Positions 43,588-53,645 of a DNA stretch of 64,000 nt are shown here, piece by piece (within the stretch, counting starts at the first letter, position 1; each line of letters opens with the position of its first letter). Position numbers and translations under genes: made by a program. Below the pieces are notes generated by a model. It was not told the DNA's origin. It made no database searches and worked only from the letters and a program-made list of their open reading frames with translations. The stretch lies in contig JAPLAU010000012.1 in NCBI GenBank assembly GCA_026393115.1, positions 96,437-160,436 on the forward strand. Reading direction: 5' to 3'. Source of the DNA: Actinomycetota bacterium (GTDB lineage: Bacteria > Actinomycetota > Actinomycetes > S36-B12 > CAIYMF01).

Positions 43588-45798
43588 GTGCAGGGTCCCG
43601 ATTCCGTGTTCACCGCTACTGCCGTCATCGACAACGGGTCGTTCGGCACGCGTTCCATTCGCTTTGAGACCGGGCGTCTTGCCCGTCAGGCGGCCGGTTC
43701 GGCCGTCGCCTACCTCGATGACCAGACCATGCTCCTGTCGGCGACCACCGCCGGTCGTACCCCCAAGGATCAGTTCGACTTCTTCCCGCTGACCATCGAC
43801 GTTGAAGAGCGTATGTACGCCGCCGGTCGCATTCCCGGTTCGTTCTTCCGCCGTGAAGGTCGTCCCAGCGAAGATGCAATTCTCACCTGCCGGTTGATCG
43901 ACCGCCCGCTGCGCCCCACGTTCGTGAAGGGTCTGCGCAACGAGGTGCAGGTCGTCATCACGGTGATGGCTCTGAACCCCAATGACCTGTACGACGTGGT
44001 CGCGATCAACGCGGCGTCGATGTCGACGCAACTGGCCGGTTTGCCGTTCAGCGGCCCCATCGGTGGCGTACGAGTCGCCCTGATCAAGGGCCAGTGGGTG
44101 GCGTTCCCGACCCACGAGCAGCTAGAAGACGCCGTGTTCGACATGGTGGTTGCCGGTCGCGTGGTGGGCGACGATGTCGCGATCATGATGGTCGAGGCCG
44201 AAGCCACGACGAGCACGATCAACCTCATCAGTGAGGGTGCTCAGGCACCCACCGAAGAGGTTGTCGCCGAGGGTCTTGAGGCCTCGAAGGTCTTCATTCG
44301 CGCCCTCTGCGAGGCGCAGTCCGAACTCGCGGCGAAGGCCGCGAAGGAAACTGCCGTCTTCCCGGTGTTCCTTGAGTACCAAGATGATGTCTACCAGGCA
44401 GTTGCCGGTGCCGTCACCGACGAACTCACCGCGGCACTGACGATTCTGAGCAAGGCCGAGCGCGAGGCTGAGACCGACCGCATCAAGGGTCTGGCCATCG
44501 AGCGCGTGGGTGGTCAGTTCGAGGGTCGTGAGAAGGAAATTGGTGGAGCGCTGCGTGCCCTCACCAAGAAGCTCGTGCGCCAGCGGGTTCTGCGCGACGA
44601 GGTGCGCATCGACGGCCGCGGACTCACCGACATTCGTACGTTGTCGGCCGAGGTTGACGTGGTGCCTCGTGTTCACGGTTCGGCATTGTTCGAGCGCGGC
44701 GAGACCCAGATTCTGGGTATCACCACCCTGAACATGCTGCGCATGGAGCAGCAGCTCGACACGCTCGCACCTGAGACGCGCAAGCGCTACATGCACAACT
44801 ACAACTTCCCGCCTTACAGCACCGGCGAGACCGGCCGCGTGGGGTCACCCAAGCGTCGCGAGATCGGACACGGAGCGCTCGCCGAGCGTGCCCTGCTTCC
44901 GGTGCTACCGACCAAGGAAGAGTTCCCCTACGCAATCCGTCAGGTGTCCGAGGCACTCAGCTCAAACGGATCGACCTCGATGGGTTCGGTCTGCGCCTCG
45001 ACGATGTCACTTCTCAACGCCGGTGTGCCGCTGAAGGCGCCGGTTGCGGGTATTGCCATGGGTCTGGTCAGCGATGAGGTCGACGGGCAGACACGTTACG
45101 TCGCCCTCACCGACATCCTCGGAGCCGAAGATGCCTTCGGTGATATGGACTTCAAGGTTGCTGGTACCCGCGACTTCGTCACGGCCCTGCAGCTCGACAC
45201 CAAGCTCGACGGCATTCCCGCGTCGGTGCTTGCCGGTGCCCTCACGCAGGCTCGCAATGCGCGCCTCGCGATTCTTGATGTGATGCTCGAGGCGATCGAC
45301 GTACCCGACGATATGTCGCCGTACGCGCCGCGCATCATTTCGATTCAGATTCCGGTTGACAAGATCGGTGAAGTGATCGGGCCCAAGGGCAAGATCATCA
45401 ACCAGATCCAAGACGAGACTGGCGCTGACATCACCATTCAGGACGACGGCACCATTTACATCGGTGCAGTTGACGGTGAGAAGGCTGAAGCAGCGCGCTT
45501 CGCGATCAACTCGATCGCCAACCCGCAGATGCCTGAGATCGGTGAGCGCTACCTGGGAACCGTGGTCAAGACCACGACGTTCGGTGCCTTCGTATCTTTG
45601 CTCCCGGGCAAGGACGGCCTGATCCACATCTCGAAGATGCGGGCGATGGCCGGTGGCAAGCGAGTCGAAAACGTTGACGATGTTGTGAAGATCGGCGACA
45701 AGGTCCTCGTTGAAATCTCCGAGGTCGACAACCGCGGCAAGCTTTCCTTGACTCCTGTAGTCGAGGGTGAAGACACTGCTGCAGTTGACTCCGAGTAG
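43588..45798 (+). CDS. pnp: Polyribonucleotide nucleotidyltransferase (PNPase)
   Basis: The 736-residue enzyme has two RNase PH domains ([20 protein letters not shown] and the second with [20 protein letters not shown]), a KH domain ([20 protein letters not shown]) and an S1 domain ([20 protein letters not shown]). It degrades RNA 3' to 5' by phosphorolysis and can add tails. GTG 43588 has GGGAGGG upstream. With RNase J (51.9 kb) it forms part of the actinobacterial RNA-decay machinery. Confidence 0.96.
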   Translation: MQGPDSVFTATAVIDNGSFGTRSIRFETGRLARQAAGSAVAYLDDQTMLLSATTAGRTPKDQFDFFPLTIDVEERMYAAGRIPGSFFRREGRPSEDAILTCRLIDRPLRPTFVKGLRNEVQVVITVMALNPNDLYDVVAINAASMSTQLAGLPFSGPIGGVRVALIKGQWVAFPTHEQLEDAVFDMVVAGRVVGDDVAIMMVEAEATTSTINLISEGAQAPTEEVVAEGLEASKVFIRALCEAQSELAAKAAKETAVFPVFLEYQDDVYQAVAGAVTDELTAALTILSKAEREAETDRIKGLAIERVGGQFEGREKEIGGALRALTKKLVRQRVLRDEVRIDGRGLTDIRTLSAEVDVVPRVHGSALFERGETQILGITTLNMLRMEQQLDTLAPETRKRYMHNYNFPPYSTGETGRVGSPKRREIGHGALAERALLPVLPTKEEFPYAIRQVSEALSSNGSTSMGSVCASTMSLLNAGVPLKAPVAGIAMGLVSDEVDGQTRYVALTDILGAEDAFGDMDFKVAGTRDFVTALQLDTKLDGIPASVLAGALTQARNARLAILDVMLEAIDVPDDMSPYAPRIISIQIPVDKIGEVIGPKGKIINQIQDETGADITIQDDGTIYIGAVDGEKAEAARFAINSIANPQMPEIGERYLGTVVKTTTFGAFVSLLPGKDGLIHISKMRAMAGGKRVENVDDVVKIGDKVLVEISEVDNRGKLSLTPVVEGEDTAAVDSE

Positions 45799-45804
45799 TA
45801 CGTG

Positions 45805-47163
45805 ATGCAGCGTGGGGTGGGGCCGGTACATCGACCGGCAAGTGGTCAGAAGGCCGGCTCCACTCGCACGCTCCTCACCGAGTCCGATGGCGGACTGGTT
45901 CGTCGCACGGTGCTGCCAGGCGGGTTGCGCGTCATTACCGAAGCGATGCCCACGGTTCGATCCGTAGCGATCGGAATGTGGGTAGGCGCCGGCAGCCGCG
46001 ATGAAACGCCGGCCGTTGCCGGTTCCGCTCACTTTCTTGAGCACCTGCTGTTCAAAGGAACGCCGTCGCGGTCGGCACTCGACATCTCGGGTGCGCTCGA
46101 CGATGTCGGCGGTGAGATGAACGCCTTCACCTCCAAGGAACACACCTGCTTCTACGCGCGAGTACTCGACACCGACCTCGGGGTGGCGGTTGATGTGCTC
46201 GCCGACATGCTCTCGTCGTCGCTGTTGCGTAGCGCTGATGTCGAGAGCGAACGAACCGTCATTCTCGAAGAGATCTTTATGCGCGATGACGATCCCGGTG
46301 ATCTCGTTCATGACCTCTTCGCCCAATCGCTTTTTGGCGACACCGATCTTGGCCGATCGGTGATCGGAACCGTCGGAACCATCACCGACGTTCCGCGCAA
46401 CTCGATCAATCGCTTCTACAAGAAGCGCTACACACCCGACCAGATCGTCATCGCCGTTGCGGGCAACGTGCGTCATGCCGATGTGGTGGCGCGAGTAAAG
46501 CGAGCCTTCGCGCATTCGGACTTCTTCGATGGCACGGGCGCACCCGTGAGTGGGCGAGCGCCTGTGGTGCGTCACCGTTCAGGTGAGCCCGTAGCCGTCG
46601 TTGCCCGCGAGACTGAGCAGGCTCACGTGGTGTGGGGAGTGCCTGGCATCTCTCGCGACGACGATGACCGTTACGCGCTCGGTGTGCTCAATGCGGCCTT
46701 CGGAGGCGGCATGAGTAGTCGGCTCTTCCAAGAAGTGCGTGAAAAGCGCGGACTCGCCTACTCGGTGTTCTCGTTCGCTCAGCACTTCACCGATGCGGGC
46801 ATCGTTGGCATCTACGCGGGTTGCTCGCCGAGCAACCTGGCAACGGTTCTTGATTTGTGTCGCACTGAAATCGCCTCTGTCGTGGCCCATGGCCTCACCG
46901 AGGCCGAGGTTCGACGGGGCAAGGCGCAGCTCAGCGGCGGGCTCGTTCTCGGGCTTGAAGACACCGGTTCACGCATGTCGCGCATCGCCAAGGGTGAACT
47001 CTCCGATGACCTCATCTCGGTCAACGAATCGCTCAGTCACATCGAATCGGTGACAGTGGCTGATGTTCAGCGGGTGGCCGATCGGTTGCTCACCGCGTCG
47101 CCGAGCCTCGCGGTGATCGGCCCGTACGGCAATGCCGCTGATGTGGCCGACCTCGCGGGATGA
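45805..47163 (+). CDS. M16-family zinc peptidase (PepR-like)
   Basis: The 452-residue protein has the inverted zinc motif HFLEH in AGSAHFLEHLLFKGTPSR, with the downstream Glu in the ERTVILEEIFMRDDDP helix. It also has the C-terminal R-Y-like segment GGGMSSRLFQEVREKRGLAY. Such proteins follow pnp in actinobacteria (PepR in mycobacteria) and digest small peptides in the cytoplasm. ATG 45805 is used; the GTG directly before it is equally possible. Confidence 0.92.
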   Translation: MQRGVGPVHRPASGQKAGSTRTLLTESDGGLVRRTVLPGGLRVITEAMPTVRSVAIGMWVGAGSRDETPAVAGSAHFLEHLLFKGTPSRSALDISGALDDVGGEMNAFTSKEHTCFYARVLDTDLGVAVDVLADMLSSSLLRSADVESERTVILEEIFMRDDDPGDLVHDLFAQSLFGDTDLGRSVIGTVGTITDVPRNSINRFYKKRYTPDQIVIAVAGNVRHADVVARVKRAFAHSDFFDGTGAPVSGRAPVVRHRSGEPVAVVARETEQAHVVWGVPGISRDDDDRYALGVLNAAFGGGMSSRLFQEVREKRGLAYSVFSFAQHFTDAGIVGIYAGCSPSNLATVLDLCRTEIASVVAHGLTEAEVRRGKAQLSGGLVLGLEDTGSRMSRIAKGELSDDLISVNESLSHIESVTVADVQRVADRLLTASPSLAVIGPYGNAADVADLAG

Positions 47164-47170
47164 TGAGCGC

Positions 47171-47917
47171 ATGACGATCCGAGTTGCAGTTCTTGGTTCT
47201 GCCGGCCGTATGGGTTCGCACGTGTGCGCCGCAGTTCACGAGGCCGACGAACTTGAGTTGGTCTGCGCGCTTGACGTCGCCGACGATCTCGAAGCACTCG
47301 TTCAATCTGGTGCGCATGTAGTCGTCGACTTCACACATCCCTCCTCTGTCATGGCAAATCTCGAATTCGTCATCGGTCATGGCATGCACGCCGTCGTCGG
47401 AACGACCGGGTTCGATGACGAGCGCATCGCGACCTTGTCGTCGATGCTTGCCGAGCAACCCACCGTGGGAGTGGTGATCGCTCCCAACTTCAGCATCGGC
47501 GCGGTGCTGATGATGAGGTTCGCAGCCGAAGCCGCGAAGTTCTACCCCTCGGCCGAAGTCGTCGAGTATCACCACCCCGGCAAGGCCGATGCGCCTAGCG
47601 GAACAGCGCGACGTACGGCCGAAATCATGGCCGCGGTGAGAGCCGAAGCGGGCATGGCGCCGATGCCTGATGCCACAGTCACCTCGCTCGACGGTGCTCG
47701 AGGGGCGCAGGTTGGTGACGTACGTGTTCACTCCGTTCGTCTCACCGGTCTCGTGGCGCATCAGGAAGTCATTCTTGGTGGGCCTGGTGAAACTCTCACA
47801 ATTCGCCACGACAGCCTTGACCGAGCCTCATTCATGCCGGGCGTCGTGCTGGCAGTGCGTGAGGTGTCGTCGCATCCAGGCCTCACGGTGGGCATCGACG
47901 CACTGCTGGGTCTCTAG
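47171..47917 (+). CDS. dapB: 4-hydroxy-tetrahydrodipicolinate reductase
   Basis: The 248-residue enzyme has the nucleotide site VLGSAGRMGSHV, the VVGTTGF and APNFSIGAVLMMRF segments, and the substrate site EYHHPGKADAPSGTA. It reduces the product of DapA in lysine and diaminopimelate synthesis. ATG 47171 begins the Rossmann strand directly; the open frame extends into the M16 gene. Its stop overlaps by 4 bases the stop of a convergent acetyltransferase gene. Confidence 0.95.
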   Translation: MTIRVAVLGSAGRMGSHVCAAVHEADELELVCALDVADDLEALVQSGAHVVVDFTHPSSVMANLEFVIGHGMHAVVGTTGFDDERIATLSSMLAEQPTVGVVIAPNFSIGAVLMMRFAAEAAKFYPSAEVVEYHHPGKADAPSGTARRTAEIMAAVRAEAGMAPMPDATVTSLDGARGAQVGDVRVHSVRLTGLVAHQEVILGGPGETLTIRHDSLDRASFMPGVVLAVREVSSHPGLTVGIDALLGL

Positions 47918-48495
47918 TTTCCTGACGAGGTCCAGCGCATCAGCGCCAAGTTGTTTGAGACCGAACCGGAGAAGTGCTCGATCACGGTGAATCCCCAGGG
48001 TTCGTAGTAACTCACCCGGTGCAGTTCGGCATCGAGCAGCGCGATGTCAGTACCGCGCGCCGCAAGGTGCTCGAGGGCTCCGGAAACGAGCAGTCCACCT
48101 ACTCCGTTTCCGTGCAGCGTCGGTTCAACCGCCACGCGTCCCAACCAACCGTGTGCCGGTTCTTGGCGGGCATGAACGGCAGACACATTGCGCGCGTAGG
48201 TGCTGATCTGGCCAGTGATGAAGTCAGGCTGGTCTGCGGAATGACATTGGTGGCAATGTCCTGCGCGGTCGACGCCAACCGCTCCGATGAGGAGGCCGTC
48301 GCTGAAGGCGCCCAAACTATCGCCGTCGGGATCCCATTCCAGGCTGGCATAGCGGTCGCGGCACAGCGGATAGCGCGCCACAGGGTCGGCGCCGAGCAGG
48401 CCCACGATGAAGGGCTCGTCAAGGAATGCGCGCGCGGTGAGTTCCATCGCCGCACTCCATTCAGATTCGGCAAGCGGACGGATGGTGACCGTCAT
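47914..48495 (-). CDS. GNAT acetyltransferase
   Basis: The 193-residue protein begins VTIRPLAESEWSAAMELTAR and has the acetyl-CoA loop GRVAVEPTLHGNGVGGLLVS, with a C-terminal YYEPWGFTVIEHF, all typical for GNAT. A middle His/Cys-rich segment (AGHCHQCHSADQPD) is unusual and could bind a metal. It is the last gene of a four-gene minus-strand operon with overlapping starts and stops (acetyltransferase, AzlC, AzlD, this one). Substrate unknown. Confidence 0.85.
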   Translation of the reverse strand: MTVTIRPLAESEWSAAMELTARAFLDEPFIVGLLGADPVARYPLCRDRYASLEWDPDGDSLGAFSDGLLIGAVGVDRAGHCHQCHSADQPDFITGQISTYARNVSAVHARQEPAHGWLGRVAVEPTLHGNGVGGLLVSGALEHLAARGTDIALLDAELHRVSYYEPWGFTVIEHFSGSVSNNLALMRWTSSGN

Positions 48496-48800
48496 GCCGC
48501 CAACCCCCAGTACCGCAGGCCGGCAGCGACGACACCGGCAACGATGACCACGACGAGGAACGGTGCTCGCAGCATGAGCGCCACGGCGCCGGCCGCGACA
48601 CCAGCGACGCGTGCATCGAGAACGAGTGACTGCCCTGAGGCGAAGGTTTGCACGGCCACGAGTGCGGCCAGCAGCGACACAGGCAGCAGCGCAGCGATGT
48701 GGCGCACCTTCGGATTGTCGAGCAATCGTTGCGGCACCGATTGCCCGGTGAGTTTAAGCAGGAAGCACCCTAGAGACGACATCAGAACGACGGGCCACAT
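48492..48800 (-). CDS. azlD: AzlD-family membrane protein
   Basis: The 102-residue protein has about three to four hydrophobic helices and the AzlD pattern LGCFLLKLTGQSVPQRLLDN, then ALLPVSLLAALVAVQ. With AzlC it forms a two-part exporter of branched-chain or other amino acids. It overlaps azlC by one base and the downstream acetyltransferase by 4 bases. Confidence 0.85.
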   Translation of the reverse strand: MWPVVLMSSLGCFLLKLTGQSVPQRLLDNPKVRHIAALLPVSLLAALVAVQTFASGQSLVLDARVAGVAAGAVALMLRAPFLVVVIVAGVVAAGLRYWGLAA

Positions 48801-49579
48801 CAGGCAGGCCCTCCGCCCGGTGCTGCGCCATCTTCCTCACGCGCGCCTGTTTCGGCATCGCGCGGTGCACTGGAAATGGGAACAAGTGCGGGCCCGGCGC
48901 GCAGGCCAGCGATCACGGCAACCAGGGCGGCAGCGAGCACCGGAAGTCCGGGGCGCAAGAAAGGGGTGAGAGCCAGTGCGACGACCGCGGAGATGATGGC
49001 GATGGCCCAAGGGTCGCGGCCTTTGAGTCGAGGCCACAGCAGTGCGAGGAACGCTGCGGGGATCACAGCGTCGAGGCCGAACGCGCGCGGATCGCCGAGT
49101 GCGCCCGCGCCGAGTGCGCCGATCAGGGTTGCGAGGTTCCAGAACACGTACACCGACAGGCCCGTCGCCCAGAAAGCAAGCCGCGCGGATCGCCCCTCGA
49201 ACGCGTCTTCATCGCGTGCCAATGACATGGCAGTGGTCTCGTCGATGGTGAGCTGCGCGGCGATTGCGCGTTTGAATCCGGTGACCTGAAGTACGGGCGC
49301 GATGCGGAGGCCATACAGAGTGTTACGCACTCCGAGCAGCAATGCGGTGAGCCCGGCGGCGATGCTTCCGCCGCCGGCAGCGATGACTCCGACCAAGGCG
49401 AACTGAGAAGCGCCAGTGAACATCAGCAGCGACAGCGCCATTGTCTGGGCAAAGCTCAGTCCTGATGCCACACTGAGGGCGCCAAAGCCAATGCCGTAGG
49501 CGCCCACCGCAATGCCGACTCCGGTGGCATCACGTATTACCGAGCGGCGTTCCTCGGTCCAGGTGGCTGCTGCGCTCAC
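48800..49579 (-). CDS. azlC: AzlC-family amino acid exporter subunit
   Basis: The 259-residue membrane protein has AzlC motifs: AVGAYGIGFGALSVASGLSF, SLLMFTGASQFALVGVIAAG and LLGVRNTLYGLRIAP. Known members export valine, leucine, isoleucine or methionine (BrnF in Corynebacterium). The GTG start overlaps the upstream acetyltransferase stop (GTGA). The C-terminal ~25 residues are polar (APRDAETGAREEDGAAPGGG). Confidence 0.88.
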   Translation of the reverse strand: MSAAATWTEERRSVIRDATGVGIAVGAYGIGFGALSVASGLSFAQTMALSLLMFTGASQFALVGVIAAGGGSIAAGLTALLLGVRNTLYGLRIAPVLQVTGFKRAIAAQLTIDETTAMSLARDEDAFEGRSARLAFWATGLSVYVFWNLATLIGALGAGALGDPRAFGLDAVIPAAFLALLWPRLKGRDPWAIAIISAVVALALTPFLRPGLPVLAAALVAVIAGLRAGPALVPISSAPRDAETGAREEDGAAPGGGPA

Positions 49580-50133
49580 GCGCCGAGGCTACCGGGCGGG
49601 CTGACCTCGGTCAGCGCGGTGACAAGCCGTACTTGGCGCAGCACCTCGTGCCCATCGCCGGTGATGTCCAGTGAGCGACTGGCACCGTCAGGTCCCCAGC
49701 CGGCGCCCACGAGGAAGGCTCGGGCGTTGTCGTCCGAACCCGTGATCCACATGACGCCTCCGGTGGCGCCGGATTCGCGCGACAGATCGGCCCACGCCGC
49801 CATCAGCCGTGAACCGTGGCCCTGTCGCCGGTATGCCGGATCGACAACCAATTCGAGCAGTTCGATGTCGCGGTCGCCACCAAAGTCAGCGGCAGGGCTC
49901 GACGCGAGAAAGCCGATGATGCGATCTCCGGCGAGAGCGGTGAGAGCGAGGTGTCGAGCACTCGGGGGAGCGGTAATGGCCTCCTGCCACGAGGCGGTGA
50001 CCTCCGCTGGATCGAGGGCGGCGATGCGCTCGGTGACCGCTGCTGAGGGGCTCATGATCCAGTGGGCCAACAGGAGGCGAGCGACGTCATGGGCGTCGGC
50101 CGGCACCGCCGGACGCACGGACGCGTCAGCCAC
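49576..50133 (-). CDS. GNAT acetyltransferase
   Basis: The 185-residue protein has the GNAT core IELLELVVDPAYRRQGHGSR followed by LMAAWADLSRESGA, and the late motif NARAFLVGAGWGPDG. It is first in the operon with azlC and azlD, so it may modify an amino acid or toxic amine that AzlCD exports; this is inference. It is divergent from thyX. Confidence 0.85.
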   Translation of the reverse strand: MADASVRPAVPADAHDVARLLLAHWIMSPSAAVTERIAALDPAEVTASWQEAITAPPSARHLALTALAGDRIIGFLASSPAADFGGDRDIELLELVVDPAYRRQGHGSRLMAAWADLSRESGATGGVMWITGSDDNARAFLVGAGWGPDGASRSLDITGDGHEVLRQVRLVTALTEVSPPGSLGA

Positions 50134-50273
50134 GGGAGGACTCAGTGCGGTGCGATGCGGTCATGCTCCGAGGGTAGTGCGGACTTGAGGGCAGCGGGTT
50201 GCCGGGGAAGTGCGAGCCACCAGCCTGCGAGCGGGTGCGGCCACTAGGCTGAGGGCACACCCGAAGGAGAGCC

Positions 50274-51002
50274 GTGAGCGACGACACCCCCGAGATCCAG
50301 TTCCGTAGCGACGTGACCGTTGAACTGGTCAAGGCCTCGGCATCTGATGCTGATGTGGTGTTCGCGGCCCGCGTATCGACCCTCGGTGAGAACTCGCTCG
50401 TCGACGTCAACGCCGACCCCGAGCGTTCGCGGGGGCTGATCAACTATTTGATGCGTGATCGGCATGGAAGCCCGTTTGAGCACAACTCCCTCACCTTCTT
50501 CGTTCGCGCACCCATTTTCGTGTGGCGCGAGCATATGCGGCACCGCATCACGTCGTACAACGAGGAGAGCGGTCGCTACCGTGAGCTCGATCCGGTGTTC
50601 TACGTGCCTGGTCCCGAGCGCAATCTGATTCAGGAAGGCAAGCCGGGAGCCTACGACTTCGTGCCCGGAACGCTCGAGCAGTACGAGCTGGTTGATTCGG
50701 CGGTGCGAGCATCCTGCACCCAGTCGTACGCGGCCTACCGCAGCATGCTCGATGCCGGAATCGCTCGCGAGGTGGCGCGCGTGGTTCTTCCTGTGACCAT
50801 TTACTCGTCTGCCTACGTCACGATGAATGCGCGCGCACTGATGAACTTCCTGTCGTTGCGTACCAAGCGTGAAGGATCGCACTTCCCGTCCTTCCCTCAG
50901 CGCGAGATCGAGATGGTGGCTGAGCGCTATGAGCAGGAGTGGATCCGACTCATGCCACTCACTCACGCAGCGTTCGAAGCCAACGGAAGGGTCGCGCCAT
51001 GA
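50274..51002 (+). CDS. thyX: FAD-dependent thymidylate synthase
   Basis: The 242-residue enzyme has the ThyX signature MRHRITSYNEESGRY (RHR-x7-S) and GSPFEHNSLTFFVRAP. It makes dTMP from dUMP with FAD and methylene-tetrahydrofolate. GTG 50274 has GAAGGAG upstream and TAGGCT about 25 bases upstream as a -10 candidate. Its stop overlaps the dapA start (ATGA). The order thyX-dapA-rnj matches mycobacteria. Confidence 0.96.
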   Translation: MSDDTPEIQFRSDVTVELVKASASDADVVFAARVSTLGENSLVDVNADPERSRGLINYLMRDRHGSPFEHNSLTFFVRAPIFVWREHMRHRITSYNEESGRYRELDPVFYVPGPERNLIQEGKPGAYDFVPGTLEQYELVDSAVRASCTQSYAAYRSMLDAGIAREVARVVLPVTIYSSAYVTMNARALMNFLSLRTKREGSHFPSFPQREIEMVAERYEQEWIRLMPLTHAAFEANGRVAP

Positions 51003-51904
51003 TCGCTGCGGCGACTCGCGAGGCGCCGTTTGGACGGGTTCTGACGGCGATGATCACTCCGTTCACCCCCGAAGGTGACGTCGACTATGAAGCCGCTGCG
51101 GTTGTTGCGAATGACTTGGTCGGGTTGGGCTGCGACGGCATCATCGTCAACGGAACAACGGGAGAGTCACCTACGACCAGCGATGAAGAGAAGTTGACGC
51201 TGCTCACGACCGTTCTTGAGGCGGTGGGTGATCGTGCTCGTGTGATCGCGGGCGTCGGCACTAACGACACGCGGCACACACTGCATTTGGCGGCCCATGC
51301 TCATCGCGCCGGTGTACATGGGCTGCTCGTCGTGACCCCGTATTACAGCAAGCCATCCCAAGATGGGTTGCTGGCCCACTTCACTGCCGTTGCCGATGCC
51401 AGCGATCTTCCGGTGATGGTGTACGACATTCCGGGTCGCTCAGGTGTGGCCCTGACCACCGAGACGTTGTTGCGCCTTTCCGAGCATGCGCGCATCATCG
51501 CGAACAAGGACGCCAAGGGTGACCTGTGGGCCGCCCAGCACGTGATGTACGGCAGTGACCTTGTGTACTACTCCGGCGATGACGCATTGAATCTGCCCTT
51601 GCTCGCGGTGGGAGCGGTGGGCTTTGTGAGCGTGACCGGGCACGTTGTTGCTGATCGACTGTTGGCGATGATCGAGGCGTACCTCGCGGGCGATGTTGCC
51701 AAGGCGGCCGACATCAATCTCGCGCTGGTTCCTGTGACCGACGGAATTATGAGTCGGGTTGGCGGAACAGTGATGGTGAAAGCGGCACTTGACCTTCTGG
51801 GTCGTGCCGGAGGAGGCGCCGTGCGGCTTCCGCTTGTGACTGCGAACGAGGCTCAGCGCTCCGTGCTGCGCGACGACTTACGTGCTGGGGGCTTTGACCT
51901 GTGA
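50999..51904 (+). CDS. dapA: 4-hydroxy-tetrahydrodipicolinate synthase
   Basis: The 301-residue TIM-barrel enzyme has VNGTTGESPTTSDEEKLTLL, the catalytic Tyr in LLVVTPYYSKPSQDGLLAHF, the YDIPGRSGV loop and the Schiff-base Lys in IANKDAKGD. It condenses pyruvate and aspartate semialdehyde for lysine and diaminopimelate. ATG 50999 overlaps the thyX stop and the end overlaps the RNase J start by 4 bases. Confidence 0.96.
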   Translation: MIAAATREAPFGRVLTAMITPFTPEGDVDYEAAAVVANDLVGLGCDGIIVNGTTGESPTTSDEEKLTLLTTVLEAVGDRARVIAGVGTNDTRHTLHLAAHAHRAGVHGLLVVTPYYSKPSQDGLLAHFTAVADASDLPVMVYDIPGRSGVALTTETLLRLSEHARIIANKDAKGDLWAAQHVMYGSDLVYYSGDDALNLPLLAVGAVGFVSVTGHVVADRLLAMIEAYLAGDVAKAADINLALVPVTDGIMSRVGGTVMVKAALDLLGRAGGGAVRLPLVTANEAQRSVLRDDLRAGGFDL

Positions 51905-53580
51905 CACACCCTGAACTCGGACCTCCTCCCGAACTGGCTGAGGGAGGTCTTCGTGTGGTCGCACTCGGTGGCCTCGGCGAGATCGGTCGCAACATGACCG
52001 TATTCGAGTACGCCGGTCGATTGCTCATCGTCGACTGTGGCGTACTTTTCCCCGAAGACAACCAGCCGGGCGTCGACCTGATCCTTCCGGACTTTGAATA
52101 CGTGCGCGATCGTCTCGATGACATTGATGCGATCGTTTTGACGCACGCACATGAAGATCACATCGGTGCGGTTCCCTATCTGTTGCGCGAGCGCGCCGAT
52201 ATTCGGGTGGTCGGTTCGCGACTGACGCTGGCGTTGTTGAAAGCCAAACTCCGTGAGCACCGCATCAACGCGCAAGCCTTGGAAGTCACTGAAGGTCAGA
52301 CTGTCGATTTCGGTCCTTTCTCGGTCGAGTTCGTCGCGGTCAATCACTCCATTCCCGATGCTCTTGCAGTTGCCATCACCACCGGCGCCGGACGTGTGTT
52401 GCACACCGGTGACTTCAAGATGGACCAGCTTCCGCTTGACGGTCGAGTCACCGATCTCAACGCTTTTGCGCGTTTGGGCGATGCAGGTGTCGACCTACTT
52501 CTTATCGACTCAACGAATGCGGAAGTTCCGGGCTTCGTTACCTCCGAACGCGACATCATGCCTGTGCTCGACAGTGTCTTCTTGAGGGCTGACGGCCGCA
52601 TCATTGTGGCGTGCTTCGCGTCTCACATCCACCGCGTACAGCAGGTGATCGACACTGCGGTGCTACACGGGCGCAAGGTCGCGTTCGTCGGACGATCGAT
52701 GGTGCGCAACATGGCGGTCGCGCGCGAACTCGGGTATCTCACGGTTCCAGGCGATGTGCTCGTCACCATCGACGGGCTCAATGACCTTCCCGACGACGAA
52801 ACGGTGTTGGTGTGTACCGGGTCACAAGGTGAGCCGATGGCGGCACTCGCACGCATCGCTAATCGCGACCATCCGATTGAGCTCGGCGTAGATGACACCG
52901 TGGTGTTGGCGTCGTCGCTCATCCCCGGAAACGAGAATTCGGTTAACCGAGTCATCAACGGGCTCTCACGCTTGGGTGCCCACGTCATTCATCAGTCAAA
53001 TGCGTTGGTGCATGTGTCGGGCCACGCGGCGGCAGGTGAATTGCTCTACGTCTACAACATCGTCAAGCCGCGCAACGTGATGCCCGTGCATGGTGAGTGG
53101 CGGCACCTGCGTGCCAATGCCGCACTTGCGGTGCGTACCGGAGTGCCCGTCAATCGGGTGGTCTTGGCCGACGACGGTGTCGTGGTCGATCTCATCGACG
53201 GTGTGGCTCGTATCACCGGGGCGGTGCCGTGCGGTTTTGTCTTCGTTGACGGCTCGTCGGTTGGCGGAGTGACCGAGGCGTCACTCAAGGACCGGCGCGT
53301 CTTGGGCGAGGAAGGCTTCATCTCGATCTTCACGGCTGTTGACGCAGTTGAGGGCAAAGTGGTGGCCGGTCCTGAGATTCACGCCCGTGGATTCGTCGAA
53401 GACGACGCTGTCTTCGACCCGGTACTGCCTATCGTGCGCCGCGAATTGGAAGACGCCCTGCAGGCAGGTGTCACCGATACCCGGCAGTTGGCCCAGATCG
53501 TGCGCCGAGTCGTCGGCAAATGGGTCAGTGGCGAACACCGCCGCCGGCCGATGATTGTGCCGGTCGTCGTCGAGGCATAG
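51901..53580 (+). CDS. rnj: Ribonuclease J
   Basis: The 559-residue protein has the metallo-beta-lactamase zinc motif LTHAHEDHIGAVPYLLRERA, the HTGDFKMD and LLIDSTNAE segments, the beta-CASP part with GSQGEPMAALARIA, and VHGEWRHLRANAAL. RNase J has 5'-3' exo- and endonuclease activity on RNA. The GTG start overlaps the dapA stop. As in mycobacteria, it is followed at some distance by ftsK. Confidence 0.95.
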   Translation: MTHPELGPPPELAEGGLRVVALGGLGEIGRNMTVFEYAGRLLIVDCGVLFPEDNQPGVDLILPDFEYVRDRLDDIDAIVLTHAHEDHIGAVPYLLRERADIRVVGSRLTLALLKAKLREHRINAQALEVTEGQTVDFGPFSVEFVAVNHSIPDALAVAITTGAGRVLHTGDFKMDQLPLDGRVTDLNAFARLGDAGVDLLLIDSTNAEVPGFVTSERDIMPVLDSVFLRADGRIIVACFASHIHRVQQVIDTAVLHGRKVAFVGRSMVRNMAVARELGYLTVPGDVLVTIDGLNDLPDDETVLVCTGSQGEPMAALARIANRDHPIELGVDDTVVLASSLIPGNENSVNRVINGLSRLGAHVIHQSNALVHVSGHAAAGELLYVYNIVKPRNVMPVHGEWRHLRANAALAVRTGVPVNRVVLADDGVVVDLIDGVARITGAVPCGFVFVDGSSVGGVTEASLKDRRVLGEEGFISIFTAVDAVEGKVVAGPEIHARGFVEDDAVFDPVLPIVRRELEDALQAGVTDTRQLAQIVRRVVGKWVSGEHRRRPMIVPVVVEA

Positions 53581-53645
53581 AAGCCGCGCTTGGTTCCGTG
53601 ACACCGGTCGGGTCGTCAATGATGGAAGGTCGGTGGGCGCACTTC

